The translations under genes and the position numbers were made by a program. Below are positions 36,701-51,700 of a stretch of DNA of 64,000 bases, one piece after another. The first letter of the stretch is position 1. Each line of letters opens with the position of its first letter. This DNA is from Strigops habroptila (lineage: Eukaryota; Chordata; Aves; Psittaciformes; Psittacidae), in assembly GCF_004027225.2 (NCBI RefSeq), contig NC_044278.2, forward strand, positions 58,831,743 through 58,895,742, given 5' to 3'. The notes under the pieces were generated by a model that saw only the letters and a program-made list of their open reading frames with translations, was not told the DNA's origin and ran no database searches.

Positions 36701-39700
36701 TATTATACTTGTCGATTTAGCTACACTCATAAAGGACATGTGTTTAATGTATCAGCAACGAGGATTTTCATAAGTAAAGGTAAGGTGGTCATTTTGTAGC
36801 TTGCTAAGATAAAAAAGACTGAGGTCTACTTATAGCAAAGGAAGCTTTTTTTGTACATTAAAGAGCAAAAGTTTTTGTTGGTTTGTTTTATCTTCTCAAA
36901 GAAACTTTAGATCAGCTTTTTTAGGTGAATTTTGTGGATGGAGATCCATGTGGAGCAAGATGGGGTTAAATTCAGACCTGGTCACATTCAGCTTTTTGCT
37001 AAAAGTCTCTGATGACTCTGGTTACATACTGTGGGTGGTAGACCTGGCTGGTAGCACTCATTTCTGAATGAAGGGTCTCCTCAGAGGGATGCCACAAAGC
37101 TCTGCTTTCTATTTGTTCAAGGGGAGAAGAATTTGTAGCTAGTTAGGGTCATCTGGTGATCATTGGACCACTGTGTTGACGGCCTACAACTCAATACCTT
37201 TTGGTCCATCTTGATTATCTAGCATTTATTTGATAGTCAGGCTGAAAAATGTTTTAGGTTTATCTTGAATGAGACAAAATGAGCAAAATATATAGAGAGA
37301 CAGAAAGTGAGTGGAGCTCAGAGATTACTGTGTCATTGTTATTTTGAATGCAGCCAGTGTGGCTGAAGCGTGTGGTCTTTGGGGTGCCTCTGGAATGCAG
37401 TCTCCTCAGGGAGGCTTTGTATTTGGACGGTGGTCAGGGGAAGAGTGTGCAGCAATCAGCGGTTCCAGATTGCATCAACTTGCAAAACTTTAAAATGTGC
37501 CTTCAGTTTTTCAATCAGATCAGTAGCAAAATAGTCAGAAATTTTTTAGGAGGGCTGGGGATGGGCCTTGGATTTGGGTTGGTTGTTTGGTTTGGTTTTT
37601 TTTTTTAAGAGATAATGTTCATTTGTAGGCTGACATCAGACCTTTTTTTCTGTGAGGAGGCACACAGCTTGTGGGCAGAATGTAGATTTGGAATGTAGGA
37701 GCCTTGATTCCAGTTCTTGCTGCTGTGCTCAGATCTCAGTAGTGGAGTTTGTTTTGATTATTCTGAGCTGGACAGAAGACAGCTGAGAGCTAGTACAGTA
37801 GTTTAGGAGGTGTCGTGCATTTCCTCCCTCTCTCACTTGTAATACCCCATTGGTCTACATGACATTTCCCTGCCTAACACTCAATTTTTGTTTGGAGGTA
37901 CTTTCACCAAAACTTCTCTAACTTGTCATCAATATCGTTGTGTCTGGGTTATAATAAAAAATTCTGGGTTTTATTTGGCATAAAGTCCTCCAAATTTACA
38001 AAAGCTTGTTACATCCAGGCAGATTACTTCATTTTGAAGTTTATCTGTCTTTCTTTAGAAATCACTGCAGAAAGAAGGAATTGCAACATAACATGTGAAA
38101 TCTGAGCTGGGTTTGTCATGTCTCTTCCAGTTTTTACTAAATTCAAATTACTTAGTAATAACTTCTTTGAGTTTTTTCAGCCCTTAAAATTAGTATGCTG
38201 GTGAATGGAGCCATTATGTTTTGATAATATTGGCTTATGACATACATTCCTGTTGCCTTTGCAGATCCACACTGACCCAGAGGACCTTCTGCCTCTGAAT
38301 TCTGGCAGCTAGCTAGGAAGTTACTGACTTTCTCCTGACTTCTTTTTTTAACAGATCCAGCTAATGAAAATTAGTAACGGTTAGGATGGGTGAAGACAAT
38401 TGCTTGTCTGGCAGCTTAGAAGCAGGGGGTTAAATGAGTTCCTGCATATTTTTTAAGGGAAATACGGTTATGGGTGTTGCATAGGTGTCTTGAGATGGAA
38501 AAGCTTAATGAGAGAGAGGATAACAAGCAATGTGTTTGGAGTGGGATATGTAAGACAGTATAAAGGGCAAGAGAAGAAGAAAAATGCATCAAGGGAAAAA
38601 CAATCTGGAAAAACTGAATGCCTATTTCAAGTCAAGTAGGTGGATGTAGTTTGGACCTGTCCATAAAAATTATTATTTGGAACAGAAAATAAATATGTTA
38701 AAGAAAAAGCAGTATCCTTTTAGCACGTGATGATAAAAGATGCTCAGTGTAATGGGAAGCAGCTGGGTGCAGCGGTGGTGTTCAGACAGCAGGGAGAGTC
38801 TTGGGAACCAGATGTGCTCAGCTGTGAGGCTGCAGCGATGGGGGAAACAGGGAAAGACAGGTGCGCAGCTCTGGGCTATAGGGTCTCCAGTTCAGATACT
38901 ACATAAAAGTGCATTTTACCTGTTTCATATCATGGATATGAGTAATTTCTCAAGTGTTGGAAGGAATCTTTATCTCTTTTTAAAAGTGAAATAAGCAACT
39001 GAGAAAACACAAACCCATCACTGCATTTTCTTGTTTTTCCCACTCAGCAGCTATAGCAGTGCTTGAGAACCTAAAACTTTTCCTTGCTTTTTATGTAAAA
39101 AGACAAAAATTGAATAATTTGGGAGAAAATACTGAAACTATTAACACATACAGACTCCTTAGAAATATTCGGTCATAGGAATAAAACCAGGTGATCCCAA
39201 CAGACATGTGAAACACTGTTCTACTGTTAGTTTGCAATTCTGCTTTGGGATCTTAAAATATTAACCTTACAGGTTATAATCATTATTGTACAAAATAAGT
39301 TTTCACAACTTTCTAATATGTGCTTTCTTTCCCTCGTTAATTTCTAAAGCAAAACACTCGTCTCTACCTCCTAGAATTTTATTTCCAAAGGACAAAGATG
39401 TAATAGAAGTGGAGCTTGGTAAGTACAGACTTTAAATTGTTTTTAAATTAACATTTGGTGATTGCCTAAAAACATGACTGAACCCACATGAAGCATGAAC
39501 AGGTAGCCCAGGATGCCTGTCTCCCAGGGCAGGTGGGGTGAACCAGAGGCACTGAGAGAAGGGATAGTGATTACTGCGCCACTGTTTCTGCCCTACAGCA
39601 AGACTTCTCTGGTAGCAGGTACTTCAGGGGCCTGGGACCCTGTCAGAGATGCCATGTACTGTGGCTCAGAGACTTGCCATGTTGAATTGCATTCCTGTTC

Positions 39701-42700
39701 TTTTTTCCTCTTTCCCCCAGTTGCTTGTCACTCAGAATTTGATGATCCGTGCTCCAGGACCCTCTTTCTCTAATAAGATGCTCAGTCTCTAGCGCTGTGG
39801 GGGCTTTGCCTATCCCTCTGGGGCAATAAGTAGTCCAGTTCTGCTTGCATGGAGCAAATTCGCTTTACATTTAAAAGCCATTTGCTGTAATGGTTCTATG
39901 GCCTCCTATTTCCAAAAATGAAGGGGTTTCTCCATGTTGCCTAATCCCAATTCAGGATGTAAATCATAAGATTTTTAATCTTATCTAAGCCCTGCTTAGA
40001 CGCAGATTTACATGGAAATAAAGTGTTTTAATTATACCTTCTTCCAGTGCAATCGTGACTCTCACTTTGGAATAAATATTTCCTAATGACAAATACTTAA
40101 TAAGCAATTTCCTGTTTTAGTTTTGCTTGGACTGGTTTACTTTCATCCAGCTTGACTAAAATCCAAGATAAGACTCTGCGCACAAGATTTATGCAATGTA
40201 ATATATACTTAAATTTAATTATGTTATTTCCATGTACATTTGTGTGAAAACCAGCATTTACTTTCCATGTTCTTCAATAGTTGATTACATGGGTTAAGCA
40301 TCACAAGTAAAGTCTAAATTGTCTTAATCATAACAAATATAAATAATTCCTTTTGTAATCCCTGGTGTTGTCTTAGGTAGTTTGTTAAAAACCTCATTTC
40401 ACCATTTCTTTTTGAGTCTCTCTTATGCATCATTTTGTCAGCAGTCATTCAAAAAATAGTCAAAATTGATAAGACAAAACTCACAGGTGGTATGAAGATT
40501 TGTAGAAAAAGATGTTATGAGGAAGATAAAAATACACTTGATTTTCATCAGGGAATTTATACATCTCTCTGTATCTTGACCAGGTGCTGCTTTGTCTCTG
40601 AAGTGTCAGGCCCGCTTGGGGATTAAGAAACAGCCAATGGCTGTTGTCACATGGGATGTGGATAACATCCCAGTGAAATACTTGCGTGTTTCAAGATTCC
40701 ATGAAAAAACTCATTCGTAAGTACATGTAACACAGAATAATCTTTCTTCTATGGAAACTGTGCCTAACCATTAAAGCCAACAGTACCAGCTCTTTTTCTC
40801 TCTAATAGTTTTGAAGGACGTGAGCAAGATTATTACAGAGAGACTACTTTGCATATTAGTGAAATAAAAAAGGAGGATCTGCAGGCAAATTTCACGTGTG
40901 TAGCAGTGAATGAAATGCACAACACAAGAGCCACAGTGATGTTGCAACTCAAATCATATCGTGAAGGTAGGATTTTTTTGTTTTGTTTTTCTTACACTTT
41001 GCATCTGAAATACGTTAGTGAATTTATTTTATTATTTGTTTCAGTTAGTAAGAAAGTTTCTGTTAATAAGAAGAAACCCCAGATTGCTTCTTCCCTACAT
41101 ACTCAAGACAGTGGCAAAATTTTCATGGCTTTATTAAGTAATGAAAGTCCTTGGAGTAAATTCTGCTGGTGGTGGGTGTTGGGGGGTCAGAGGCATTACT
41201 CAAGTGGTATCAGCAAGACATTAAATGTACAGAGTGTGACTGTATCAGCCCTGTGAGAAGAATTTCCCGTCTCTAGTATATTTCTGCTCGGCCACAGATT
41301 TCCCTTGCCTTGAAGGCAGGCAAGTGCACTTGGATGTCAAGCAGACTGGTATAATGCAGTCTGCTCTACAAAATACTTGGGCTCTAGAGGAGCCCCTGCA
41401 GATGACAGTTGGGCAAAGAACTTACATGTGCTTCGGTCATCAGTGTTATGATGCATTGAGAGGAGCAGAGATTTGTTGTTTGAGAATCAAACTGTTGTTT
41501 CTAGTGTGGAACCATAGCAGAAAACAGGCAAACACTAAAAACAAGAGTCCCAGCTCTCAGTTTGCCAGTTTGCTTGCCTTCCTTCCCATGCCACATCCAC
41601 TATGGTGCCTTGTTTCTTGATTGAATAGTAAGTGGTGTGACTAACTTTTGCAAGGTCTGGCTTTATCCTCTGACCCTTTGAGCACCACTGTTCATTGTAT
41701 GCCATGCAGAGGTGTAAGTAACTTCAAAGGCTTTCCCTTGGTTTTGTTTTTAAATTCATGGTTCTACTAATTCCTGCCAGAGAAGGACAATCCAGGGCAG
41801 TAAATGGTGTGGACTGGGATGGTCTTTAGCTCCTATGGGATTTTGTTGGTTTTGTGTTCCCTTTTTTTTTTTTTTTTTTTTACTAGGGATAACCAGATCC
41901 CTAAGCACTGTTGACAGCAACACTGACAATGCTATTGTGTGTGTGAAGGCACAAGAAACTGCACTCAGTGGTTTTCTTTCTTATCCCTTTGGATATGCTG
42001 AACCACCAAGGATCTTGAGAAGAAACCCCAAGGCCTTTGACAGCTATTAGTTTTCTATAAGAAAATGGTGGGAAGAATAAAATCAAGTGTATTGTGATCA
42101 CAGGGTGCGCACAGCTTCATGTCATGCAGTATTTTTGACTGTTCATAATTTCCTAAAGGATCATGGCTTCAAAGCATAGACATATTTCCTCTGCACTGAG
42201 GTATCTGAGTGTGGGAGCATACTTGCAATGATAGGGAAGGAAATTGAGTAACAGTTCCTGCTAACTCCAGTTCAGGCAATACAAGCCCTTTGGCCCCATA
42301 TTACTAAACTAGGTGAAGAAATGAGTATATTCCATTTTCTATATTCATCAAGTGATTCATTGAATCTGTTTTCTGTTATAGACAAATTTTATTTTGTTTT
42401 TTATCCATAGGTCGTCAGTAAATGTTAATGAAAGCTCTTGGCTGTGACCTCCCCTTCACTGCTGCCTGTTTTGTGTGGATATCTGTCCCCTTCTCCTTGC
42501 TGCTATTGTCAAGATGCCTGCTTCTGCTCCTCAGCACTGTTGGTGTAAGCAATGCTGCATCCAGAAATGGTTGTGCTCTGCTTTAGTTTTCTTCACTTGC
42601 TCCTTGCACAGCTAAGCAACATTTATGCTGAAACAATGACAGCTTGCCTCTGATTATAATAAAAATGTTGTAGGGTTTGCTCGTGCCTCCCATCTTGTAA

Positions 42701-45700
42701 ATGTGTAATAAAAACATGTACTCGCTGTCTTTTTTGTGGTTTGTTTGTTTGTTTGTTTGTTTTTAATGAGAAAAAAGTGTTGGCTTGTTTTATTTTTTTT
42801 TTAAGTATGTGATTGTTCCTTAGTGTTTCCCACAGCACAAATTGTGTCTGCTAGCTACTAACCTGTTAATGCTCTTTTTACAAAAGTTCCTGCTCTGTAT
42901 TCCGGTTTTATTTTCAGGCATTCAGTATGGGTTACATTGTCATTATTTGTATATTCCTAGCACAGACGAGTGACAGGAAATAAGAGATTAATAGGTGTTG
43001 TGAAACTTACTGCTCAAATTAGTCCATTTTGGGAGCATTGGACATTTAATTAACTAGATAAACAGTGCTTAGCAGCAAAGGTGGCAGATTAAGAGAGGAA
43101 GCAAAGATGCTGTAAGTAATTGCATTAGAGCTCCTCTGTGTTAGTACCTGTTCGGTGTTACAGCAATAGTCTCTGTCTTCAAAAGCCAAAAATTGATGAA
43201 TTATTTGGCTCACCCCATGGAAATTTTCTGTGGGAATCAGGTATTAAGTCTATTTTTCTGAGTCACAATCAAATACTTTAAGTCCTAGTTCACTGTTAAC
43301 AATATAATTATAATTAACACTAACAATTCACTTTGATAACAATTGTAATTCAGATAAGAATAAAAAATTGCCAGAAAGAAGCGATGAGAAAAGGAGGAGT
43401 TTCTTTCGCAGTCAAGAGTGGTGAGAGATGTTTGATTTTGTCTCCATGGAAAACAAAAATACTCCATTAATACTGCCAATAATGTTACTGGCAAAGCTGC
43501 TTGGCATTTCACAGGTAAAAACAGCGTATTTTCCAGTTGTGCTGTGCACACACGTATGTATTCACAGATGCGTGTGAAGAAAAGTACTGTATTGTGAAAA
43601 AAAATTCTGCCCCGTGTATCTTTTTACTTACTATAGGAAAAAAAAAAATCTTGTAAGAGAAGGTGATCAGCTCTTTAGAAATGAGCTACATGACCTAAGT
43701 ACCTCAGTTATTAGGCATAGTGCAATGCAGCCAGCTCCATTTGGTGTGATTTGGTGGTATCCAGGCTATGCACACTGTCTTTTAGACACAGAGAAATCAG
43801 GCAAATTCTTTCTTTGTTTTAAGAGAAGAACTTAATGAAGATTTGGCTATGAATTTTGACAGTCTGCAGCTATGTTTTTGCCTCCATTAGGAGGTGCTAA
43901 TGTCCTAATGTCCTTGCGTCTTTCAGCTGCTGCTGCTGCTGCATTCAGAGGTTGCTTCTCCTCCTGCTGAGAAAGATATTTCTTCTTTTATTTTATTTTT
44001 TCTTTTTTCCCTCCTCATCTACCCCCTGCCTAGACTTTGATCACCCCTGGTCAATATGGAATCCATCCTTCCACATTATTTCTCATCCTTTCTCTCCCGT
44101 CTACCCCTCTGCCTAAAGCTCTTTGGTATCATCTGACTCCTTTCCTTCACCAACACTTGTTTATAAGCCCCTTCTTCATGTCTCATAATACCTCTTTACA
44201 GAAAATACAAGCTGTTTCATTTCCTCCAGATCTTTCAGTCCTATATCTCTCTTTTTCATTCCAGAGATAGTGATCATCCCAGATTTTACATTCCCTCAGT
44301 GCCGCAAGACATGCACTCTTCTGTGTTCTGAGATCATCTGCATATTGTGTGGTGTGCCTCTGGTCACTGTAAGGCTAAGGAATTTGAGACAACTTTTAAT
44401 TCCCTTTTCTTCCACCTTTCATGACAAAGACATAAGCAGTCTTGCTGGACACCTGGCAAGAGACAGCGACTCTGCCTGCCAGACTGCTCCCAGCTGTCTT
44501 CCACAGCTGCTTGGTATCTCTCATGCTGGAAGATGCCACCTCTTAAGGACAAGAAAACTAATTGGCCACACTGTTGATGCCAGTTCAGCTCATTGATAAC
44601 CACGGGGCATCAATGCTCAAAAAAGTAGATCTGCTGGCAGAGGGAGGGAAGCTGTTAGCTCTTGAGATAGAGGCAATGACAAGTTATCGGAGAAACACTG
44701 GAAGTGTTAACTCCTTCTTCCAGCAGAGCTGGGTCAGGACAGGAACATCCCTTCAGTATCCCCTTTAAGCAGTCTGGGGAATACATGTGCTGTCTGAATA
44801 CCTTCCAAGTCCTTCTTTTTTATTAATGTATAAGCCAGCATTGGCTTTTAGTTCTTCACCTTGATTCAAGGCTGGTTAAATAACTGAAGATAGCTTTTCA
44901 TGTGTCTGACCCACAAGCCTCATCTTATTTCTCTCTGAACATTCCTCAGTTCTCCTTCACAAGGAAGCATAAAATGCCCAGAGTACCACCAGTCTTTCTA
45001 GTGTGAACATTGTTGTCTGGAGAATGCCAGAAATTCCAGTAATTCAGAGCACAGATAAAATTCAACCCAGAACATCAGCTCTGCTCTTCCTCAAAGACAT
45101 TTAATGCCAAACCTAACCTTTTGGCTCATCTTTGGCAGATGGATGTGGACAGCAATTCAGACCCAGATCTCTGCCTTTACTGTCTGTAAGTGCGTCCACC
45201 TTAGAAGCCAGAGGCGTTACAAAAAACTGCTGTTCTTTCGAAGTTTGTCAGGAAATCCTTCAAATGTTGCTTTCTGACCTGTTTTCTCTGGTCTCTCCAA
45301 TATTGTTTCTTGTGAGCTGATAGTTCTGTATTCGCATTGCTCTTGAATATAAATAAACAGCATTAGAAGACAGTCTGCTCATTAACTGTCTGCCACTAAA
45401 TGATGCAGCAAAGTCAAACAGAACAACAAGATCTGTTCAACCTTGTTCGGGGCCTCCAAAAGTGGCTTCTGACCCTTGCCCCCATTCTGCTGAAGATAGC
45501 TGATTTATTCCAGAGAAATGAGAGGTTGAGTCAGCCTTACTTCTCTTCCAGGAAGACCCCTGTGGGGTTTTTGTCTGACGCTTTACAAGCTGTATAAGCA
45601 CAAGAAATTTATCACTTCTTTTCCAGCCTTTGTCTAATCATTGCAAAACCAGATGTAAACTGTTTTAGGTTCATAATTGCAGAAGTTGTTGTTGGAACCT

Positions 45701-48700
45701 GTTTCTTCTCAAGCTGTTTTATAGATACTTACTCAATACAAATACCCAACAGTATTTGTAATGTCATGCAAGCACACTGTCAACAAATGAAGCAATAAGA
45801 AATAGGGTCAATCTCTGATGCTTGGGTCGTCCTCACCAGATAGTGGAAGGGGTTTCCTGATTTTGTCTGTTTGCGTGTCTGTGTGTATTGGCCAGGAAAA
45901 TGGATCAAATAGTAAGATTTGAGGGGGTCCACAAGGACAAAGTTCCTTCATGGGCATCATGTGACACTGTTAAAACTACAGAATGGCCTAGCTTCACTAT
46001 AAAAGAAACTGGTTGATTTCTTGCCAACTTCAATCTTATTGGAAGGGGGTTTCCTCAGATCTCCTAGTTCTGGTAAGGTATGCTTCATCACATGCCTGAT
46101 GTTTCTTTTTTCCCTTTAAATGGAAAAGAAAGAAACATGAAGGCTGTGAAAATCATGTTAAGTTTATCTTGCATCCTACCAAAGGAAAGGGAAAATGTAC
46201 TTGTAAGCTCTTTATTTATGTACCTTTTCAGTGGGATTTCTCAGGCACTAGTATTTTTAGGTTGTTTCCGTAAGTACTACTCAATACACTGCCTTACTCA
46301 ACACTTGGAGAAGCCAGGGGACTTGTAAATGTCAATATAAGAGACACTTCACTGCTAAATATTTTACCTTATTTCATTTACTTAGTGTCAAGTTCAAGCG
46401 AAAGCTCTGAAATTGCTCCTTTCTGGTGACACAGACCATAAAGCAACAACATCTCGTTGCTGCTTCTGTGGAGGAAATTGAGACTGGCTCTTCAGCCTGC
46501 TGTAAGATGCACCTCCTCAAGTGCTGGTAAATGGCCTGCTGCTGCAGCCACCTGTCTTGGGTGTGTTTTGCAGGCAGAGGGAGGTAAAGCTCTGAATGTC
46601 TGATCCCTGCTCTGAATGCATAAGGCTTGGTGGAGTTGCTACTAGTACATATAATCACCCTCCATGGGTTGAGATGCTGTGAAGGGTCTTTACAGTGAGG
46701 ATGCCACAGCTGACCTCCATGCTTGTATTGTCAAAATGATTGTGTTTGAATTTATATGTGGTCAGCATTCAAAGGAATATTTCTTTCCTCAGCTAAGATA
46801 ATTCTGAAATTGCAGCATACCTCAAATCTCACTGTAGCACTGAAGAGATACATGCCTCTAGTGATATCCTAAGCCAGGGCATATAACAATTATTATGCTT
46901 GCTATACCACAGTAAAATAAAAAGACAGGTGGGCCCTTTTATGCAGATGTGATGCACAATCTGGGTGTTTTCATGTGCATTTCTTTGGTGGTAAAAGTTT
47001 TTCACACAGTCCAATGCTCTGGGGCTATATTTTTAATTCAAATAATTTCAGTGATCTGAAACACAGAAAAGTCCCCAAAGCAGCAATATTATTGCAACTA
47101 TAGGATGAGGAGTTGTCATGTTGGGCAGGAATGATTAGGTATAGGAAGGTTGACTGCAAATGGAAAGCTTTTAATGGATTTAGTTGTCAGACAAAAAAAA
47201 TGTACATGGAACTGCTCTGAGTCTACACATTATACCAAGTGGAGTAGATCTATGTGTCTTTCATTTGCTTAGGAGCAGATTTCTGATATGAGACAACTGC
47301 CATTAATCTTCCCTCCAAGAGAGTAATAAATCCTCTTTGTGTAATTGTTGTATAAAGCCTTTGATATTTTAATTTCAAACTTGGCTATCTACAATTCATA
47401 GTTTTCAATACTGAATCTTGGGTGGATTCAATACATCCAGGACATAGACCAAAAGTATCTTCTTCAGCTTTTTTGGCTGTAACAGCATGTGGATTAAGCT
47501 TCTGTCTTTCTAGTTTGGAGGAAGTACAAAAGGACTTTGCTTCTATCTCCCATTGTCTCTTACTATGGCAGAAGTAGATACCATCTGGAGGATGCACACA
47601 TCTAGATTGACTTTGGCTCTATGAATCACAGAACAAGAGGAAAAATGGGCTGTCACAGAGATGCAGCTATCTGGGTTGCGATAGAAACATAGCTGTCCCT
47701 GAAGAGTGGTAATCACAATCTTAGACTAGCTGTGTCCATACGATAGCACAGAGCTGACGACTGCCATCTTTACATTATCATCGAATCACAGAAGGGTTTG
47801 GGTTGTAAGGGACTTTTAAAGGTCATCTAGTCCAACACCCCCTGCAATGAGCAAGGACATCTTCCAACTATACCAGGTTGTTCAAAGCCCCTTCCAACCT
47901 GACCTTAAATGTTTCCTGAGATGGCACATCTACCACCTCAAATTTCTTCCTTATATCTAGTCTTAATATATCCTTGATATGTATTCATCTCTAAGGTAAA
48001 AGTGGTCTTCTAATTCAAGAGCTCTTCCATGAGGGAAGCTGGAATTAGAGCAGGTGGCTCCTTTCCCAACTTTCCTTACTCATCGTTGCTATTTTATTCT
48101 CCTTGACCCTCTTCAAAGGAAAAAGCAGGGGAGAAGATCATCTGCTTCCAACATAGTTTATTTTATTTTTGTGACCAGGATATGTTCTGTTTTCCTTCTT
48201 GTTTTGTGTACTTTGTTCTTATCTTGCAGATTCATTATTTGCACAAGTTTCTCTTTACTCTGTTTGTGCAACTGCCAGAAGCCTCCGCTTGTCCTTTCGT
48301 GGACACTTAGAATTGTCATGCGTAGGCTTAGATGCCTTATAAAATGCTTGAACATTGTTGCTGGTTATGTTATTAAGTTTTACAGTGTTACAAAACACTT
48401 ATCATTATCAGCTGTGATATTTAACATAGGTCTGGATTCAACACAAGAAAGAATTATATACTGCTTAATGTGCTCTAGTTTAGGTGACTCTGCGTTGGCT
48501 ACACCAGCTGGGAAAGGAAAAAGTTATGTTGTCTCTGTTGTAAGCTCCTTAAAACTGCAACAGAAGTAAGGATACGAGAGGCTGAGGGTTCAGCCCGTGG
48601 GTTAAGTTCTCTATGGATAACAAGTTTCCTCTTCTTTGCAGTGGGTCTTCCTAATGTCCTCTTGATCATAGGATTTCTAGTTCTGCTGGTTGCAATAGCA

Positions 48701-51700
48701 GTCTCCATTATACTTTATCAGTCCTTCCGAGTTGATATCGTCTTACTGTATCGGGAGATATTTCAGCCCTACTCAATCAAGGACGGTAAGTAAGAATTGA
48801 GCAAGAAAGTTTAAAAAGAGGAAAAAGGCAAATCATATGGAAATGGATTTGATAGTTGCTTACCAACTCATATGACACCTGAGCCTGATCCTTTGCTTCC
48901 TCATGCCTTTTAAAATCATTTAGATAAGAGGGGACATATCTAATCCTGGTAGTGCTTTATATTCCCTTGTTTCCTGGGTTCTGTAGTGATGTACATAAAA
49001 GAGGAACACAGTCCTGGTTTTATATTTTTTGAACAAACGCAAAACATGCCATAAAACATTGAACGGCAGTGAAAATCCGATTTACAGTGCTGTTAACTTG
49101 TTACATGCTCTCTAAAGCAAAGGAACCAGCCTGCTGTCTAAAGTGTTCACAGGCATGTGCTAGTGCAATACAGTTTTTATAAACCAAAGTGAAAGGTACC
49201 AATATTGTGGAAGACACTTTTGGGGGGAATATATCCCATCCAGCTTCAGGGGTGGACCTCAAGATTAAGACAACTAAATTGAGGCGCATGCAACGAAGGT
49301 GCACACATGGAAGTTCCTGTCACAGACAAGAAGCCCAGAAATCTGGCGCTAGGTTCAATTGATAACCATAAGCAGCTAGTGCTGTTGGAACCTCCTTAGG
49401 ACTTAAGAGAGACCCAAACCCCTTTGCAATGGCAGCTGAAGGGCAGGCAGTGCCTAATGACACTACATGATAAAGTTTTTAGGTGACCAAATCCAGCTCC
49501 TCATCAATAAATTCAGCAGAGCTAACCAAGCACTGGGACCATGTGTCAGTGGTCTAAACATGGGCATTTAGAGTCATTTAGGCTGGCCAAAGAACTGGAC
49601 ACATAACTCAGATATGCCAGATGTTGCAGACTTCTGGAGCAGGGTCTGGAGATCAGGCAGGGTACCATAGGAAGTCTCAAATGGCACTAGGTGCCTATGT
49701 TTAGGCAACTCAGCTGGGCCCCTGGCATTTACATGAGAGTAATCTGAATCACTCTAGAATTCAGTAACTACAATGGACTCTCCACTCATTGTAGCAGGAA
49801 TTTAGACACCTAGCTTTCATGCAAACACCTAAATTTACGTTTTTTAAATCTGAAGCTGACTCCTACCATAGATGTTTGTATGGTAGATATCTACAGCTGA
49901 TTTCTTTAAAGAGGAAACACATATAGTTTTTAGGGCAGTTGCCTTTTAAATGTGTTTTATGATAGAAAGAATTAGACTCTGGAAACGGCTATTTCTTTTT
50001 TATTGTAAGGATGGTCTAGACAAGAACTTCAGATAGCAACAAAAAAAGGGATATGATCATCTCCACTGGAAAGAAAGAAATGGAACATTTGGGATTAGAA
50101 AAAAAAAATGCTGTAATGGAAAACATATTTGAGAAAAATCAAGAAAAGAGTGAAAGAAATATTTGACTTTGTAGTTGGTTCTCACTGTAAGACTACTTCC
50201 TGAGTAATGGAGCTTTTCACTCAGAAGTATGATATGTCATGGGAATGAAGAATAACTTCAAGGTGGAAGAATTTAAATGGAGCGTCTTGTCCTGAAAGAC
50301 AAGGGCTGTCAACAGCCCATTGTATCTCGGAAATAACACATGCTGAGTTTCATCTCTGTTTCATGCTAATTTGCATCAATCAATCAAATTTTCACTCTGG
50401 GATACAGCCTTAATACAAAGGTCAGGTTCTCCAAAGTTAAAACACACAGGACATAACAACTGATCATGGAAAACACCCAGTGTGCACTGTCTCTAATTTC
50501 CAAACATGCACCTGATGACATACATCATTCAGATTAACAGGAACTTCTACCTAGATTTATTTTGAATATTGAGATTTTTATTTTTCTTCTAGCTTTTGCA
50601 ATAGACAGCTCTAATTCATGTTAACACAATAGACTTTTCTCTTGTTTTGCCTTACAGATGGGAAGATATATGATGCATATGTTATCTACCCCCAAAACCA
50701 CACCAATGAAGCTGATTTTGTGGAATATTTTGTTTACCAAATCATGCCTGATATTCTAGAAAATAAATGTGGATATAAACTGTGTATTTATGGGAGAGAC
50801 ATACATCCTGGAGAAGGTAAGTTTCAGATCAGACAACACGCTGAATGAATGACTTGTCAAGCTTGAGTAAATTGTGGCTCTAGTCCCTTTTAGGGGTATA
50901 GGAGGTTCCTTTACGTTCCTGAGCTTTCTGCGCATCTCCTCAGCAGCTGAGTGTCTGCCTGCTCTTTCAGGGTGACAGAGTGGCACTCTGTGCTTGCCTG
51001 TGTTTTAGGAAAAGCAAGCTACAGGGCAGGGGCACAGATTGTTTATCATCTTCTTATATCTTTTTCACACAGGAAATGTGACCCCAAGTGTGACTCTTTT
51101 AAACACACACCTTCTCACTGGGTAGGGTAATGGCACAGCCATTATCTGGGCAAAGCCACAGCTAAACTGTTCCTGAGTAGGTCTACAAGACATGGAAGAG
51201 GATAAAACCACAAACTAAGTTGAGGAATTAACCTTGCCGTTATCACTCAGGGTTTTTCAACTTGTACAAGGGTGTTAGAGTAACAGGAAGTTCAGCTTCT
51301 GTTCACTGACATGACCTACTTTCTGTTGCTGTTTTGTTTGTATTTTTGTTTTTCAAGCTGTTCTTCTAATGAATAACCTGCACTAGACTGAAGTGAGACA
51401 GAAGTTATTTCTCATTAAAAAGTAACAAAAATGAAGTGCTTAAACAGAAAAGAGTTTGTAAAAGAAATTTCAGGGTTTCATCATTTTCTTGCACATTGCT
51501 AGATACAGCCAGTGCAATTGAGAAGAGGATACAGAAGAGCAGACGTCTGATCATCCTTCTAACACAGCAGCTGATTAATTGTAAAGAACATGCTTATGAT
51601 CAACACATTGCTTTATACAATGCCCTCATTCTAAACGATACAAAGGTGATCCTGCTGGAAATGGAGACACTTGGGACTTACGAGAAGCTTCAGGAGTCTC

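Noticed and set aside
40967-41256. Read-through of the Ig3 donor adding about 96 codons
   Set aside because: The added sequence has no domain resemblance, and the nearest AATAAA is 0.8 kb further on. The exon at 42411 explains a soluble form better.
48054-48569. 171-codon hydrophobic open frame inside an IL1RL1 intron
   Set aside because: No domain, promoter, splice structure or family resemblance was seen. It begins near a decayed CR1 and is probably a chance open frame.
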